Source of the DNA: G965232465 sp965232465 | GTDB taxonomy: Bacteria > Pseudomonadota > Alphaproteobacteria > JAQWUY01 | Direction: 5' to 3' | DNA: 64,000 bases | Assembly: GCA_965232465.1 (NCBI GenBank) | Contig: OZ246977.1 | Location: forward strand, 558,001 to 622,000 | Shown: positions 36,452-46,071 of the stretch, piece by piece | Layout: every line of letters begins with the position of its first letter | How positions within the stretch are numbered: the stretch's first letter is position 1 | Notes under the pieces: generated by a model | What the model was told of the DNA's origin: nothing | The model's input: the letters and a program-made list of their open reading frames with translations, nothing else | Database searches by the model: none | Program-made: the position numbers and the translations under genes

Positions 36452-37533
36452 TGTATCCGTCCTGTGCGTTTATATGCGTTTGATTTTATAATCAATCCCC
36501 CCAACAACATGGTCAAAAAGCTTATGATAAAGAAAGCATTATAATACAGATAGGTGGAATTTTCGATGGATTTTGTCGACAAAGTCATGGCAACCGATAT
36601 ACAAAACACCATGACAATTGACCCAACAATTGTATATTTGGGGTTTGTCATACGACTTATCGGTTTAATAATAACTGTTATTGCCCCTAATACAGTTAAC
36701 AACAAGGGCAACACAGAATCGATAATGCGGCGGGCAAATTCGCTTATGTATTTACCATTTTCAGGCTGTTTCCGGCTGATAAACCATAATTCTGTATTGG
36801 TCAATTCGTCTACTTTTTGTTTACCTGAGTATTCTTGGGCAATAGTGTTAAACGATATTTCATATTCTTCAAAAGAAATAATGGGGGGTTGGGCGTTGCC
36901 TTCCAGACTGCTTTGTTGTGTCCCATTTTTTAATATTATTTTGGTGGTATTGGGGGCGTCGATAATTTCCCCTTGTGTGGCGGTTAATATAATTTTATCT
37001 GTGCCATTGTAAATAAAGATATTACCGATACGGTTGCCATTTGCTGTTTCCACAAACATCGTGCTGTCATTACCAATATTTTGAAATTTACCGGCGATAA
37101 CCTGTTTTGATAATAACGATTGATTGGTGATCTGGTGTTTTTGCGATTGAAACCTATGCCATCCCTCAGGCATTAAGTATCCATATCCTATAAGGCTGAT
37201 GATACTGCATACCAAGCCTGCATATAGGCTTGGGCGTAAGATTTGTAATGGTGACCTGCCAATGCTTAGTAATATGGTTAATTCCCGTGATTGTGATAAA
37301 CTATTATATGTATTTAAGGTGCCGATAAATACTGTAAAGGGTAATGACATTATCATATATTGGGGTATTAAATATACAATCATAATTAAAAATTCTGTGC
37401 CTTTAAGGGATCTGTTGACCAAAAATTCCAATAACTTGATGGAATTTATCATGGCAACGATCATACAGACGATAGCTGTTAAAAAAGCTGTGCGTTGTAA
37501 AATTCCCTTGAATATGTATGTTCGTATTATCAT
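36448..37533 (-). CDS. lptF: LPS export permease LptF
   Basis: 361-residue partner of LptG. Same topology: two to three N-terminal helices (LPFTVFIGTLNTYNSLSQSRE is the coupling-helix region), periplasmic domain about 130-265, three C-terminal helices. First gene of the lptFGD-rsmA run, divergent from pepA as in most proteobacteria. Confidence 0.92.
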   Translation of the reverse strand: MIIRTYIFKGILQRTAFLTAIVCMIVAMINSIKLLEFLVNRSLKGTEFLIMIVYLIPQYMIMSLPFTVFIGTLNTYNSLSQSRELTILLSIGRSPLQILRPSLYAGLVCSIISLIGYGYLMPEGWHRFQSQKHQITNQSLLSKQVIAGKFQNIGNDSTMFVETANGNRIGNIFIYNGTDKIILTATQGEIIDAPNTTKIILKNGTQQSSLEGNAQPPIISFEEYEISFNTIAQEYSGKQKVDELTNTELWFISRKQPENGKYISEFARRIIDSVLPLLLTVLGAITVIIKPISRMTNPKYTIVGSIVMVFCISVAMTLSTKSIENSTYLYYNAFFIISFLTMLLGGLIIKSNAYKRTGRIQ

Positions 37534-37654
37534 AATATATGTAATACCAGAAAAGTACTTTTAAATCACCCCTAAATCTTATATAATCTTTTTTGCTGTA
37601 TTATTATACACAGAACTATTACATGCAAGAATATTATTAAAAAGGCAAAAATTT

Positions 37655-39067
37655 ATGTTAAAAATTTCATTTAGTACCGCCCCCCCCACATACAAACACC
37701 TTGTGCTGATAAAGCCAAGCACAGGCGGATTTACCCATATGTATACAGAATTAAATCCTTTGTGTGATGCACTTGATGTGCAATCATCAGCTGTGTTTGT
37801 CAATGTGTGTGGGGCACAATCTGTAACAGTTGTGGTGCATAAAGAGGGCATTTCTTACCGGGAATTGGGCAGTATCATTTATCAAATGGTAAAAACACTT
37901 GAATCTGTGCATATCGATACCACCCTTCTTAAATCTGAGGCGGTCGTTGATGTGGCGGTGGGGATACAGTTAAAGTCGTATGCGTTTGATCGCCATAAAA
38001 CCATTACCAAAGAAAGTGATTCTTTAAAACAAGTTATTTTTGTTACAAACCAAGTGGATGTTACACAGGATATATATGTCCGACATGCGGCAATTGTCGA
38101 CGGCATTTTTGCCGCCCGTGATGTGGCGAATGAGCCGGCAAATGTGTTGACCCCGATTGCATATGCAAATCGTGCCAAGGGTTTGGAAAAACTGGGTGTA
38201 ACAGTAAAGGTGTTGGAACCAGATGTTTTGCATGAAATGGGTATGGGGGCATTGTTGGGCGTGGCACAGGGGTCTGTGAATCCCGCCCGTGTGGTGGTTA
38301 TGGAATATGCTGGGGGGTATGTAGGTGATGCCCCATTTGCGTTTGTGGGCAAGGGGGTAACTTTTGACACAGGCGGAATTTCCATAAAGCCATCGGTGGG
38401 TATGGAGGATATGAAATTCGATATGGGCGGGTCGGCTGCTGTATATGGTGCCATGCACACGGTGGCGATTCGCAAAGCCAAGGCGAATGTGGTCGGTGTT
38501 ATTGGATTGGTGGAAAATATGGTTGATGGCAACGCCCAACGCCCCGGGGATATTGTGACTTCTATGAGTGGACAAACCATTGAAGTATTAAATACCGATG
38601 CGGAAGGTCGGTTGGTTTTGGCGGATTGTTTGACATATGTGCAACGGACATATAAACCTAGGTCTATTATTAACTTGGCAACTTTGACGGGGGCAGTGAT
38701 GGTGGCATTGGGTACGGATTATGCGGGTTTGTTTTCGAATAACGATAATTTTGCCAATCAAGTGCTCAGGGCTTCTGCACAAGTGGGGGAACGCTTGTGG
38801 CATATGCCGGTGGGGGATGTGTTTGATAAAATGATTGATTCCCCGTTTGCCGATATGAAGAATATTTCCAATGGGCGATGGGGCGGTGCGTCTGTTGCGG
38901 CCGCATTCTTGGCACGATTTGTCGATGATTGTACCCCTTGGGTACACTTGGATATTGCCGGTACCGCATCCACCAATAAGGGCAATGCCTTTGCCCCAAC
39001 CGGGGGCACAGGATTTGGTGTTGCCACATTGGATCAGGTCATATATGATTTTGAAACCGCCCAATAA
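37655..39067 (+). CDS. pepA: Leucyl aminopeptidase
   Basis: M17 dinuclear-metal aminopeptidase of 470 residues. The signature NTDAEGRL starts at 313, and the first metal loop VGKGVTFDTGG and the Lys-containing GGISIKP are present. AAAAGGC precedes ATG 37655. A C8 run (37680-37687) lies at codons 9-11. holC follows, the usual pairing. Confidence 0.96.
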   Translation: MLKISFSTAPPTYKHLVLIKPSTGGFTHMYTELNPLCDALDVQSSAVFVNVCGAQSVTVVVHKEGISYRELGSIIYQMVKTLESVHIDTTLLKSEAVVDVAVGIQLKSYAFDRHKTITKESDSLKQVIFVTNQVDVTQDIYVRHAAIVDGIFAARDVANEPANVLTPIAYANRAKGLEKLGVTVKVLEPDVLHEMGMGALLGVAQGSVNPARVVVMEYAGGYVGDAPFAFVGKGVTFDTGGISIKPSVGMEDMKFDMGGSAAVYGAMHTVAIRKAKANVVGVIGLVENMVDGNAQRPGDIVTSMSGQTIEVLNTDAEGRLVLADCLTYVQRTYKPRSIINLATLTGAVMVALGTDYAGLFSNNDNFANQVLRASAQVGERLWHMPVGDVFDKMIDSPFADMKNISNGRWGGASVAAAFLARFVDDCTPWVHLDIAGTASTNKGNAFAPTGGTGFGVATLDQVIYDFETAQ

Positions 39068-39113
39068 TCTGTGCAAGGGCACATAATTTGTATAAGAGGT
39101 CGAAAATACATAT

Positions 39114-39551
39114 ATGCAGATATCTTTTTATAATGTAAAATCCACCCCTATTGACAGGGCATTACCTGTGTTGTTACAAAAAGCCCTCGATGCAAATATG
39201 ACCCCGTCTGTGTTGGTGCCACAGGGACAAACCGCCACATACAGCACGATTTTATGGCAAGGGGGCGGGGTGGAATCTTTTTTGGCACACGACATTGGCG
39301 ACAAGGCCGATGAAAAAACGCCGATTAAGGTTACGGATACCCCTGATTTTGACCGTGATATACGCTTTTATGTTAATCATTTACAAATGGATTGGATACA
39401 AGGGGCAAATGCCATATACTTTGTATTTGACAGCGATACTCCCACCATTGTTGAAAATGCCCGTAGTGTGTGGCGGACATTGCAACAGCAATCAGAATAT
39501 ACCCTGTCATATTATCAACAGCATGAAAATGGCAAATGGGTAAAAAAATAG
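39114..39551 (+). CDS. holC: DNA polymerase III chi subunit
   Basis: 145 residues, matching HolC in size. It links the clamp loader to SSB. Motifs: FYNVKSTPIDRALPVLLQKAL, TILWQGGGVESFLAHDIGD and ANAIYFVFDSD. Position after pepA supports the call. The ribosome-binding site is poor. Confidence 0.88.
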   Translation: MQISFYNVKSTPIDRALPVLLQKALDANMTPSVLVPQGQTATYSTILWQGGGVESFLAHDIGDKADEKTPIKVTDTPDFDRDIRFYVNHLQMDWIQGANAIYFVFDSDTPTIVENARSVWRTLQQQSEYTLSYYQQHENGKWVKK

Positions 39552-39580
39552 TTGACATCCCCCCATAAATACTGTATCAA
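39552..39580 (+). promoter_or_regulatory. Putative promoter of rpmF
   Basis: TTGACA (39552-39557), 17-base spacer, TATCAA (39575-39580), about 32 bases before the rpmF ATG. Confidence 0.6.
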
Positions 39581-39612
39581 GCAGTATTATTTATTACATT
39601 AGGAGAATAATT

Positions 39613-39795
39613 ATGGCTGTTCCAAAAAGAAAAGTAAGCTCCCATCGCCGTGGCAACCGTCGTAGCCACGACAGTTTGGGTGTCACCGGATATGTGGAAG
39701 ACCAAAATTCTGGTGAATTGCGCCGCTCACACCATATTGATTTGTCCACGGGTATGTACCGTGGCAAAAAGGTTTTAATTGCAAAAGATGGGTAA
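39613..39795 (+). CDS. rpmF: 50S ribosomal protein L32
   Basis: 60 residues, MAVPKRKVSSHRRGNRRSHD, the zinc-free L32 form. AGGAG lies eight bases upstream. plsX, which often follows rpmF, is not here; ndk follows. Confidence 0.97.
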   Translation: MAVPKRKVSSHRRGNRRSHDSLGVTGYVEDQNSGELRRSHHIDLSTGMYRGKKVLIAKDG

Positions 39796-39934
39796 ACACA
39801 CTATATACCGAAGATAAAGTGAGTCATTTAACGAATGAAAAATGGCTTGCTTTGTTTTCGATAAAAATGTTGTATCTAATATGCAGTTTTACACATTTTA
39901 AAAAAGATTTATATATTTCAAATGGGGAAAAAAT

Positions 39935-40357
39935 ATGACTGTACAACGCACTTTTTCTATTATTAAGCCAGATGCAACGCAACGCAACATAACTGGTGCG
40001 ATTAATACAATGATTGAAGATGCGGGATTACGCATTATTGCACAAAAACGCATTCATATGACCCGTACCCAAGCGGAAACTTTTTATGGCGTACATTCAG
40101 AACGCAGTTTTTTTGAAGAATTGGTGGACTTTATGATTTCCGCCCCGGTGGTTGTGCAAGTTTTGGAGGGGGAAGACGCCATTGCCAAATACCGTAAACT
40201 TATGGGGGCGACCAATTTTAAAGAAGCCGAAGTGGGTACCATTCGTGAAAAACACGCAGAATCCCTAAGTTGTAATTCTGTACATGGTTCTGATTCCCCC
40301 GAAACCGCCACAGAAGAAATAGCATATTTCTTTGCAGGTATTGAATTAGTGGGATAA
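39935..40357 (+). CDS. ndk: Nucleoside diphosphate kinase
   Basis: 140 residues with the phosphorylated His117 in NSVHGSDSPETA and the N-terminal TFSIIKPDA. Balances NTP pools. GGGGA precedes the start. Followed by a strong terminator. Confidence 0.98.
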   Translation: MTVQRTFSIIKPDATQRNITGAINTMIEDAGLRIIAQKRIHMTRTQAETFYGVHSERSFFEELVDFMISAPVVVQVLEGEDAIAKYRKLMGATNFKEAEVGTIREKHAESLSCNSVHGSDSPETATEEIAYFFAGIELVG

Positions 40358-40391
40358 ATTTTTTAAATATTATTTTCGATAAAAATAAAAA

Positions 40392-40418
40392 AGCCCTCTG
40401 TTTTTAGGGCTTTTTTTT
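40392..40418 (+). terminator. Rho-independent terminator after ndk
   Basis: Stem AGCCCT/AGGGCT with an 8-base loop, then eight T. Confidence 0.9.
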
Positions 40419-40446
40419 ATGCTTAGAATAAGGTAAAATACATATT

Positions 40447-41529
40447 ATGAATCGATTTATGGCATTATATTTGTTTTTATTGTTTGTCGGCGGGGCGGTT
40501 GCAAACCCCCTATACACATCGGGGGTAATTACCATCGATGAACAAGGGGCATCGGCTGATATAGCCAAAATCAAGGGACTTGAACAGGCAAAAGACATTT
40601 TTTGGCAACAGGTTATTAGAAAAATCCTGATCGATCCACTCGAAGCCAATAAAGTGACTAAATTGGAAAGAGATTCGTTTATCAAAAAGACAGATTTTTT
40701 ATCAGAAAAAACCCATTCGAATCGCTATAATGCGGAAATTATTATATATTTTGATCCATTGCGGATTCAAGAATCCTTGCGAACCAAAGGGATTGCATTT
40801 GTTGAAGATAGGGGATTTCCCGCATTGATTGTACCTGTGTTTATGTACAAAGGGATTATGCAGATATATGAATATACCAACATGTGGCAAACCGCTCTGC
40901 AAAACATAGAGTATTCTGGGGGGTTGTTACCATTGTATGTTTCGGACGGGGGGATGCAGGATTCTTTGAAAGTGGATCGTCATGTGCTGATCAACCGGGA
41001 TAAGATGTTGAGCGTGGGCTTGTCGTATGATGCGGATACAGTGCTGATTGCCCGTGCACAGGTAATCCCCGATGCGGTGGTGTTGCAATATGAGGCTATC
41101 GGTGGTATCTTGGATGGAATTCAGCATACCATGGTGGAAAAATTTCCCCATCCGTTAATTATGGGGCAATCGGATGCGGATGATATGGTTTTAAATGCTT
41201 TGGGTGATTTGGCTGTGCGGTTTTTCCAAGATGCGGAATTACAATGGAAAAAACAACATGCCCTTGCCGAAAAACAAGGTACTAAGATTATATACACGGC
41301 ATTTTCCCTGAATAATTTAGACGATTGGCGGGCATTAAAAACCAAATTACAGTCATATCAAATGGTACGGGGCGTGGAATTGTACAGTGTACAGGGTAAT
41401 ATTGTAACCGCTGCCATACAATATACAGGTGTATTAAAAAACTTTTTTTTATTTTTAGAAGAAAAACAGTATAGTATAAAAAAATATGATACAGTATGGA
41501 TCGTGGATCATACAAAATCGGAATCTTAA
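40447..41529 (+). CDS. DUF2066-type exported protein
   Basis: 360 residues, signal peptide 1-19 ending AVA. No catalytic motif seen. The pattern ALIVPVFMYKG about one third in, and the position immediately before an AI-2E transporter and hdaA, match the DUF2066 gene found there in many alphaproteobacteria. Function unknown; the exported location is inferred from the signal peptide. Confidence 0.72.
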   Translation: MNRFMALYLFLLFVGGAVANPLYTSGVITIDEQGASADIAKIKGLEQAKDIFWQQVIRKILIDPLEANKVTKLERDSFIKKTDFLSEKTHSNRYNAEIIIYFDPLRIQESLRTKGIAFVEDRGFPALIVPVFMYKGIMQIYEYTNMWQTALQNIEYSGGLLPLYVSDGGMQDSLKVDRHVLINRDKMLSVGLSYDADTVLIARAQVIPDAVVLQYEAIGGILDGIQHTMVEKFPHPLIMGQSDADDMVLNALGDLAVRFFQDAELQWKKQHALAEKQGTKIIYTAFSLNNLDDWRALKTKLQSYQMVRGVELYSVQGNIVTAAIQYTGVLKNFFLFLEEKQYSIKKYDTVWIVDHTKSES

Positions 41530-41593
41530 ACATGCAGGTTGTACCCCCATGGGACAGATTCAAAGCATAATACATGTATTTTAAGGAAAAAAC

Positions 41594-42628
41594 ATGCAAG
41601 GCATTATAGCGATACGATTGTTATTATTGGTGGTAATGGGGTCTGCTCTGTTTTATGTATTGGGGGCGGTGCAATCTGTATTATGGCCATTTATTATATC
41701 GGCGATTATTGCCTATGTCCTGACCCCTGTTGTCAATATTTTGGAAAAATATGGTCTACCACGGGGGGTGGGGGCATTGATATTGGTATTGTGTTTCTTG
41801 GGTTTAATTGCGGGTTTTGTGGCATTGATATTGCCTTTGGTATTGGAACAAACGCAACAAATTATTGCCTTATTGCCGACCGCTTTTGCACAAACGCAAC
41901 AGATTTTGGCGGGATATGGGGTGGAAATCCCTGATATTAGCCATATCGCCACGCAAATTCAAGGGTTGTTAAATCAATACTTAGGGCAAGGCTTACAGCT
42001 GGTGGCAAAACAGTTCGGCAATATTGTCAACATGGCATTTTTGTTGGTGTTGGTACCAGTATTAATGTTTTATATGCTCAAAGATATTTATCGGGTTAGT
42101 TCAATTTTATTAACTTGCATACCGGTAAAATATCGGGCGTTTGCTGTGGAATGGATTGGGGCGTTGGATGCCACTGTATCGGCGTTTTTCCGTGGACAGC
42201 TTATTGTTATGGTTGTCTTGGGCGGTTTGTATATGTTGGGATTATCACTGTTGGGTTTACAATATGCGGTTGCCGTTGGGATATTGGTGGGATTGCTGAG
42301 CTTTATTCCTTATGTGGGGTCGTTTGTGGGGTTATTTTTGGCAACTTTGTTGGCGGTGGTGCAATTTACGGATTTAACCACAGTATTATTGGTATGGCTG
42401 GTGCATGGGGCTGCTCAGACCCTTGAAGGTATGGTTTTGACGCCCAAGATTGTTGGCGATAAGGTGGGGTTAAATCCTGTTTGGCTGATTTTTGCCCTTA
42501 TGGTGTTTGGGGTTTTGATGGGATTCTTGGGCGTGTTGTTGGCGGTACCTTTGGCGGCGATTATTGGCACTTCGACACAGGTGATATATAAACATTATGT
42601 GCAATCGGCATTATACAAGGGGGAATAA
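41594..42628 (+). CDS. AI-2E/PerM-family transporter
   Basis: 344-residue membrane protein with about eight helices and the family core PYVGSFVGLFLATLLA and the C-terminal NPVWLIFALMVFGVLMGFLGVLLAVPLAA. Members export small molecules or act as antiporters; the substrate here is unknown. AAGGAA precedes the ATG. hdaA starts one base after its stop. Confidence 0.9.
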   Translation: MQGIIAIRLLLLVVMGSALFYVLGAVQSVLWPFIISAIIAYVLTPVVNILEKYGLPRGVGALILVLCFLGLIAGFVALILPLVLEQTQQIIALLPTAFAQTQQILAGYGVEIPDISHIATQIQGLLNQYLGQGLQLVAKQFGNIVNMAFLLVLVPVLMFYMLKDIYRVSSILLTCIPVKYRAFAVEWIGALDATVSAFFRGQLIVMVVLGGLYMLGLSLLGLQYAVAVGILVGLLSFIPYVGSFVGLFLATLLAVVQFTDLTTVLLVWLVHGAAQTLEGMVLTPKIVGDKVGLNPVWLIFALMVFGVLMGFLGVLLAVPLAAIIGTSTQVIYKHYVQSALYKGE

Positions 42629-42629
42629 A

Positions 42630-43298
42630 ATGGCACAAATTCCCTTAGATTTTGCCTTTGACACAGATTATAGCCTCGATTCATATTTTGTCGATAAAAA
42701 TATGGTGCCAAACCCACTGCATATGATTTTAAATCCGCAATTATGGGGGGATAATCTGTTGTTGGTATGTGGTAAAACTGCATCGGGAAAAACCCACCTT
42801 GCCCATATTTATGCCACCTATTATAAAATCCCCATATGGGACGGAGCAACGATGACCATGAACGATTTATCGCACATGGTATACTGTGTTATTGATAATG
42901 TGGATAATATGTGCGAAGAAACCTTGTTTCATATGCTTAACCATATAAAACAAGTGTACATAAAATGTATGTTGACCAGCACCTGTGCGATACAAGGCAT
43001 GCCATTTACCACCCCTGATGTTATATCCCGATTGCAACAGGCGATGTTGTTACCCTTAAAAAAGCCTTCTGATATGGTGTTACAAAATATTTTGTTAAAA
43101 ACTTTACGGGATTATGGTTTGTTTTTACATACCGATGTTGTGTCGTATATTATTCCCAGACTACACCGTTCCTATGCGTCGGTGCAGGAATTTATAAATA
43201 TCTTAAATACAAAATCATTATCAGAAAAAAACAATGCCACCATACCCTTTGTTAAAAAAATACTCGATGACTTAAACGCCCCACAATTTAAAATATAA
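42630..43298 (+). CDS. hdaA: HdaA/Hda-like regulator of DnaA
   Basis: 222 residues related to the DnaA AAA+ module but lacking the DNA-binding domain IV. N-terminal clamp-binding-like QIPLDF at 3-8 and Walker A GKTASGKT (48-55); Walker B is degenerate (VYCVIDNVDN). It promotes DnaA-ATP hydrolysis after initiation. ATG 42630 follows AAGGGGGA. Confidence 0.87.
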   Translation: MAQIPLDFAFDTDYSLDSYFVDKNMVPNPLHMILNPQLWGDNLLLVCGKTASGKTHLAHIYATYYKIPIWDGATMTMNDLSHMVYCVIDNVDNMCEETLFHMLNHIKQVYIKCMLTSTCAIQGMPFTTPDVISRLQQAMLLPLKKPSDMVLQNILLKTLRDYGLFLHTDVVSYIIPRLHRSYASVQEFINILNTKSLSEKNNATIPFVKKILDDLNAPQFKI

Positions 43299-43311
43299 GG
43301 AAATGAAGCCG

Positions 43312-43509
43312 ATGCGTAAAATATATATATTGATATTATTGTCCAGTATATACCCCAGTACCATTTTTGCGGATATACAGATTGTCAGCAAACAACAGAT
43401 CATAACATCCAGCAATACAACAGATTTGGATAAAATCGATTTTTTATTCGTTAGGCATGATAGGATTACATTTGTAAATCCGCAAAAATCTATGCAGGAT
43501 ATAAAATAA
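43312..43509 (+). CDS. Small exported protein, unknown
   Basis: 65 residues from ATG 43312 (ATG 43303 is too close to its AAGGA). A signal peptide ends near STIFA, leaving about 45 residues with no recognised motif. The stop overlaps the next ATG (TAATG), so it is coupled to a lipoprotein gene and both may act together in the envelope. Confidence 0.6.
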   Translation: MRKIYILILLSSIYPSTIFADIQIVSKQQIITSSNTTDLDKIDFLFVRHDRITFVNPQKSMQDIK

Positions 43510-44138
43510 TGCGAAAATTTTATGTATTTACTGTATCCATTATTTTATCAGGCTGTATGGGATCTTCGATGGTGGATAGCACTGTACAACAGGTACAACC
43601 ACAATTTTCCGCACTTGTATTACCTTTGACAGAATCGCAAACACAAACGCAGGTTATTAAATCCCAAACAGGCGAAGGGGGCAAGGTTAGGGTGGAACAA
43701 CATGCTTTTAAAGGGGGGCGGGTAACGGCTATTTTTGATTCCCGTTACATTGGCACCAGCTATCGTACAGACAAAACCCTTCTGCAAAAAATTATGAACA
43801 GCCCATATGTGGTGAATTTTATGGGGGAAAACCGCACATTAGGTACTATTAAACGCCATAGACAAAGCAGTATTATTAACTATTTGAATCCTAATATTCT
43901 TAGCGACGATGCGGGTATTGCCCATTATGCAATGATAACAAATACGGCAAAAACAAAAATTTGCGGGGCATTTTCCATGTCCATATTACAAATGGAAACA
44001 AATGTGATTTTGGGTGTATCTGTCAGTAATTATAGAATTGTCGTCGATGGCGTACTATGCACCAACATACATGACAAAAACGCCATACAAATGGAAGAAT
44101 ATACGCAACAATTTATAACCGCCATTAATCAAAGGTAA
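43509..44138 (+). CDS. Lipoprotein, unknown
   Basis: 209 residues. Lipobox LSGC gives lipidated Cys16; a Gln/Thr-rich linker is followed by a compact domain with two further Cys (KICGAF, GVLC) that may pair. No family recognised. Translationally coupled to the small exported protein upstream, and convergent with an XRE regulator. Confidence 0.65.
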   Translation: MRKFYVFTVSIILSGCMGSSMVDSTVQQVQPQFSALVLPLTESQTQTQVIKSQTGEGGKVRVEQHAFKGGRVTAIFDSRYIGTSYRTDKTLLQKIMNSPYVVNFMGENRTLGTIKRHRQSSIINYLNPNILSDDAGIAHYAMITNTAKTKICGAFSMSILQMETNVILGVSVSNYRIVVDGVLCTNIHDKNAIQMEEYTQQFITAINQR

Positions 44139-44140
44139 AA

Positions 44141-44380
44141 CTATTTTTCATCGTTTGTATCCTTAATAAGATTCATAATCTGATAAGGATTGGTCTTCAA
44201 CACATCACAAATAATAAAAAATTCAACAACTTCTAGTTTTCGTTCGCCTGTTTCGTATTTGTTAACGAAAGATGATGCTTTTTTTAAAATTCTGCTTAAT
44301 TCTGTTTGCGTTAAATCCTGCCTTATCCTTGCAATCTTTAATTCCTTGGCAAGTTTCATCCGCTTTTCATATGTATTCAT
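44141..44380 (-). CDS. Small XRE-type helix-turn-helix protein
   Basis: 79 residues from ATG 44380 with AAAGAG upstream. HTH_3/XRE fold: LKIARIRQDLTQTELSRILK, then SSFVNKYETGERKLEV. Only a DNA-binding domain is present. It lies next to an IS-rich region and may be a leftover of a mobile element or toxin-antitoxin module; no toxin is visible. Confidence 0.82.
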   Translation of the reverse strand: MNTYEKRMKLAKELKIARIRQDLTQTELSRILKKASSFVNKYETGERKLEVVEFFIICDVLKTNPYQIMNLIKDTNDEK

Positions 44381-44482
44381 TATACCACTCTTTATATGTG
44401 TTTGAAAATATATGAAAATAATACTATATAGATACATAACAGCAAAAACCCTCTTTAAAAAACCTATTTTAGTATTTTTATA

Positions 44483-44510
44483 TTGATATTAGTTTTTTAT
44501 GTGATATAAT
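44483..44510 (+). promoter_or_regulatory. Putative promoter of the BamE-like gene
   Basis: TTGATA (44483-44488), 16-base spacer, TATAAT (44505-44510), 32 bases before the ATG. Confidence 0.5.
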
Positions 44511-44542
44511 AATGACTTTAATTATAGAAAGGAATTTAGTTT

Positions 44543-44785
44543 ATGCAAAAAATACCATGTATTCTAATAGTCGCTATTTTGATAAGTGCATGTACGCAAC
44601 AAAATGTACCTAAGAAAGTTGATTCTGGCGTTAAAAATACCTTAACACAAGGTGCTGTACAAATGACTGTTAAAGTAGGACAAACCACTAAAACAGATGT
44701 TATCGAAAACTTAGGTCCACCCAATATTACTAGTTTAGATGGTGATGGACATGAAGAGAAGTGGCCCCCAAAAACTGGACAATGA
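44543..44785 (+). pseudogene. SmpA/OmlA (BamE-like) lipoprotein truncated by an IS3 element
   Basis: Signal peptide with lipobox ISAC (Cys17), then the start of a BamE-type fold: VKVGQTTKTDVIENLGPPNI. Gene sequence stops near 44761, where the IS3 end (TGGCCCCCAAAAACTGGAC) begins; the last few codons are IS-derived. The distal half of the gene is not found beyond the element. BamE-like proteins assist outer-membrane assembly; another copy elsewhere is likely. Confidence 0.75.
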
Positions 44786-44837
44786 TTTAAGTTTCATTTA
44801 TATTTCATTTATATATAGAAATAAGGAGATTTATTAA

Positions 44838-45149
44838 ATGAGTAAAATACGGAAGAATTACCCTGCTAAATTCAAAAAAGAGGTTGTTTTGGCAGTATTG
44901 CGTGATGACACGCCGATATCGGAATTATCGTCTCGTTTTGGAGTGCATGCTACGGTTATTCAAAGGTGGAAGCGAGAGGCTGTTTGCTCTATTGAGGCAG
45001 GATTTTCAGGCAATCTTGACAAACAAAAGCATGATAGCGAAGCCCATGTTAAAGAGCTTCATGCCAAGATAGGTCAATTGACGATTGAACGGGATTTTTT
45101 GTCGGACATTTCGGATCGTTTAGGATTACAGGTTAAAAAAAAATGGTAA
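44838..45149 (+). CDS. IS3-family transposase OrfA
   Basis: 103 residues: N-terminal HTH (PISELSSRFGVHATVIQRWK), then a leucine-zipper-like coil (HVKELHAKIGQLTIERDFLS). It ends in nine A (45135-45143) where orfB begins in the -1 frame, a typical programmed frameshift site yielding the OrfAB transposase. Confidence 0.92.
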   Translation: MSKIRKNYPAKFKKEVVLAVLRDDTPISELSSRFGVHATVIQRWKREAVCSIEAGFSGNLDKQKHDSEAHVKELHAKIGQLTIERDFLSDISDRLGLQVKKKW

Positions 45150-45997
45150 ATTCTAATTCCCCCGATTTAAGTATTGTGCGTCAATGCGAGTTGCTTGGAA
45201 TGAACCGTTCAAGTTATTACTATCAATGTAAAGAAGAGAGTGATTTTAATGTGGAGTTGATGGAACAGATAGCCCAGCAACATTTACAAACGCCTTTTTA
45301 TGGTGCGAGGCAAATGATGCGTCATTTAATCCGCCAAGGCTATAAGGTCGGCAGAAAACGCATCCGCAGGCTGATGAAGGTACTGAGGCTAAAAGCAATT
45401 TACCAAGAGCCAAAAACATCTACTATAAACCCGCAACATAAGGTGTATCCGTATTTGTTGAGAAACTTGGATATTAACCGTCCTAATCAGGTTTGGTGTA
45501 CAGATATTACTTATATCCCGATCAAACGAGGGTTTTTATATTTGGTTGCTGTTATGGATTGGTATAGTAGGAAGGTACTCTCATGGCGTTTATCTAATAC
45601 GCTGGATAGTAGGTTTTGTGTTGAAGCGTTAAATGATGCTTTGGCAAAATACCCCACCCCAGAGATATTTAATACAGACCAAGGCAGTCAGTTTACTTCC
45701 CTTGATTTTACGGATACCTTAAAAGATAATGGTATTCGTATATCTATGGATGGTAAAGGGTGTTGGAAGGATAATGTCATAATTGAAAGATTTTGGAAAT
45801 CATTGAAGTATGAATGTGTTTATTTGCAAGCATTTACCAGCGGTGTAATGGCTAAGGAAAGCATAAGAAAATGGCTTAAATTTTACAACCAAGATAGACC
45901 CCATTCACATTTCGGTTTGACAACACCCGCAGAAACATATACAATGCATTCTCATGCAAAAGAAGTTCCGCCTACGGCTACACTTACTTTTACATGA
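45143..45997 (+). CDS. IS3-family transposase OrfB (DDE)
   Basis: 284-residue integrase-core domain with the D-D-E triad visible in CTDITY, NTDQGSQF and ERFWKSLKYE, preceded by the HTH_21 region (PFYGARQMMRHLIRQGYKVG). Appears intact. Overlaps orfA by 7 bases at the slippery A run. Confidence 0.94.
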   Translation: MVNSNSPDLSIVRQCELLGMNRSSYYYQCKEESDFNVELMEQIAQQHLQTPFYGARQMMRHLIRQGYKVGRKRIRRLMKVLRLKAIYQEPKTSTINPQHKVYPYLLRNLDINRPNQVWCTDITYIPIKRGFLYLVAVMDWYSRKVLSWRLSNTLDSRFCVEALNDALAKYPTPEIFNTDQGSQFTSLDFTDTLKDNGIRISMDGKGCWKDNVIIERFWKSLKYECVYLQAFTSGVMAKESIRKWLKFYNQDRPHSHFGLTTPAETYTMHSHAKEVPPTATLTFT

Positions 45998-46071
45998 GAA
46001 TATACATATTTAACCACATAAGTGAAGCTTAAAATAGGCTTAGTACTGTCCTAACAAAGGGGACCACCTCT

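Larger units (their letters stand above)
44762..46066 (+). mobile_element. IS3-family element, complete (copy 1)
   Basis: About 1305 bp. Ends TGGCCCCC... and ...GGGGACCA form imperfect inverted repeats sharing TGG, CCCC and GGACA blocks. Contains overlapping orfA and orfB. No matching target duplication flanks it (AAG left, CCT right): the left flank is a lipoprotein gene and the right flank is half of an IS256 element, so a rearrangement followed insertion. The exact ends are uncertain by about 5 bp, because flanking AGAAG/AGAGG also resemble each other. Confidence 0.8.
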
